From: CAYRPN01 sp964426135
GTDB lineage: Bacteria; Planctomycetota; Phycisphaerae; Phycisphaerales; Phycisphaeraceae
Reading direction: 5' to 3'
Length of the DNA stretch: 8,927 nucleotides
Assembly: GCA_964426135.1 (NCBI GenBank)
Contig: CAYRPN010000184.1
Location: 1-8,927 of the forward strand
Positions 8,899-8,927 of this stretch are shown piece after piece. The first letter of the stretch is position 1. Each line of letters begins with the position of its first letter. Below the pieces are notes generated by a model that did not search any database, had not been told where the DNA came from, and saw nothing but the letters and a program-made list of their open reading frames with translations. Made by a program: the position numbers and the translations under genes.

Positions 8899-8927
8899 GA
8901 AGAAACGCCTCGAACTTTGCGTGCTTT

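Larger units (their letters stand above)
8523..8927. other. Gene-free region upstream of the LamG gene
   Basis: No credible gene. Open frames on both strands run into low-complexity KSQN-type translations of the repeat at 8780-8821 and have no ribosome binding sites. Besides the LamG leader and promoter, it holds an inverted repeat (8741-8767), a heptamer-phased repeat (8780-8821) and the start of a dispersed 25-bp repeat (8874-8898). Confidence 0.6.

Overview
This is GC-rich bacterial chromosomal sequence holding four protein genes separated by unusually repeat-rich DNA. A Planctomycetota-type organism (Phycisphaerae-like) is my best guess. The reasons are a secreted LamG-type protein ending in a PEP-CTERM-like tail, weak Shine-Dalgarno use at three of four starts, a PurS-PurL fusion, and several kinds of short dispersed repeat. 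This is inference from style; no rRNA or other marker is present.

Layout. 1-420: no gene; a 135-bp direct repeat (1-135 and 229-363, one mismatch) with palindromes. 421-1062 (+): an ExbB/TolQ-type proton-channel subunit. 1063-1401: two inverted-repeat elements. 1402-4881 (-): purL, encoding a 1159-aa phosphoribosylformylglycinamidine synthase with one clear and one weaker PurS-like domain at its N-terminus and no PurQ domain. 4882-5382: divergent intergenic region with a good promoter and a dyad-symmetric site. 5383-6855 (+): folC, dihydrofolate/folylpolyglutamate synthase with a lysine- and alanine-rich N-terminal tail. 6856-7158: a nested inverted repeat, then a clean bidirectional terminator between convergent genes. 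7159-8508 (-): a secreted LamG-fold protein with a second, probable carbohydrate-binding-like module and a PEP-CTERM anchor, preceded by a strong ribosome binding site, a leader hairpin and a candidate promoter. 8509-8927: no further gene; short repeats, including a 25-bp exact copy of the repeat at 1277-1301.

The most striking feature is inside purL. Four blocks of tandem short-unit DNA repeats (7- or 8-bp units: GGGGACA, CCAAGGG, GAGACGAA and GAAATCC types, given on the coding strand) lie in frame within one otherwise intact, motif-complete housekeeping gene. They add roughly 150 residues of low-complexity protein at what look like surface loops. Two blocks share one architecture: four units, a 45-50 nt spacer, then four units inverted. 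The units have lengths not divisible by three and contain no stop trinucleotide on either strand, so they can be read in any frame.

PurL and FolC are metabolically related: purine synthesis consumes 10-formyl-tetrahydrofolate, and FolC makes and retains folates. Their divergent arrangement could allow shared control, but the sequence does not prove it. The ExbB-like gene stands alone without exbD or tonB, and the LamG/PEP-CTERM gene is a separate unit.
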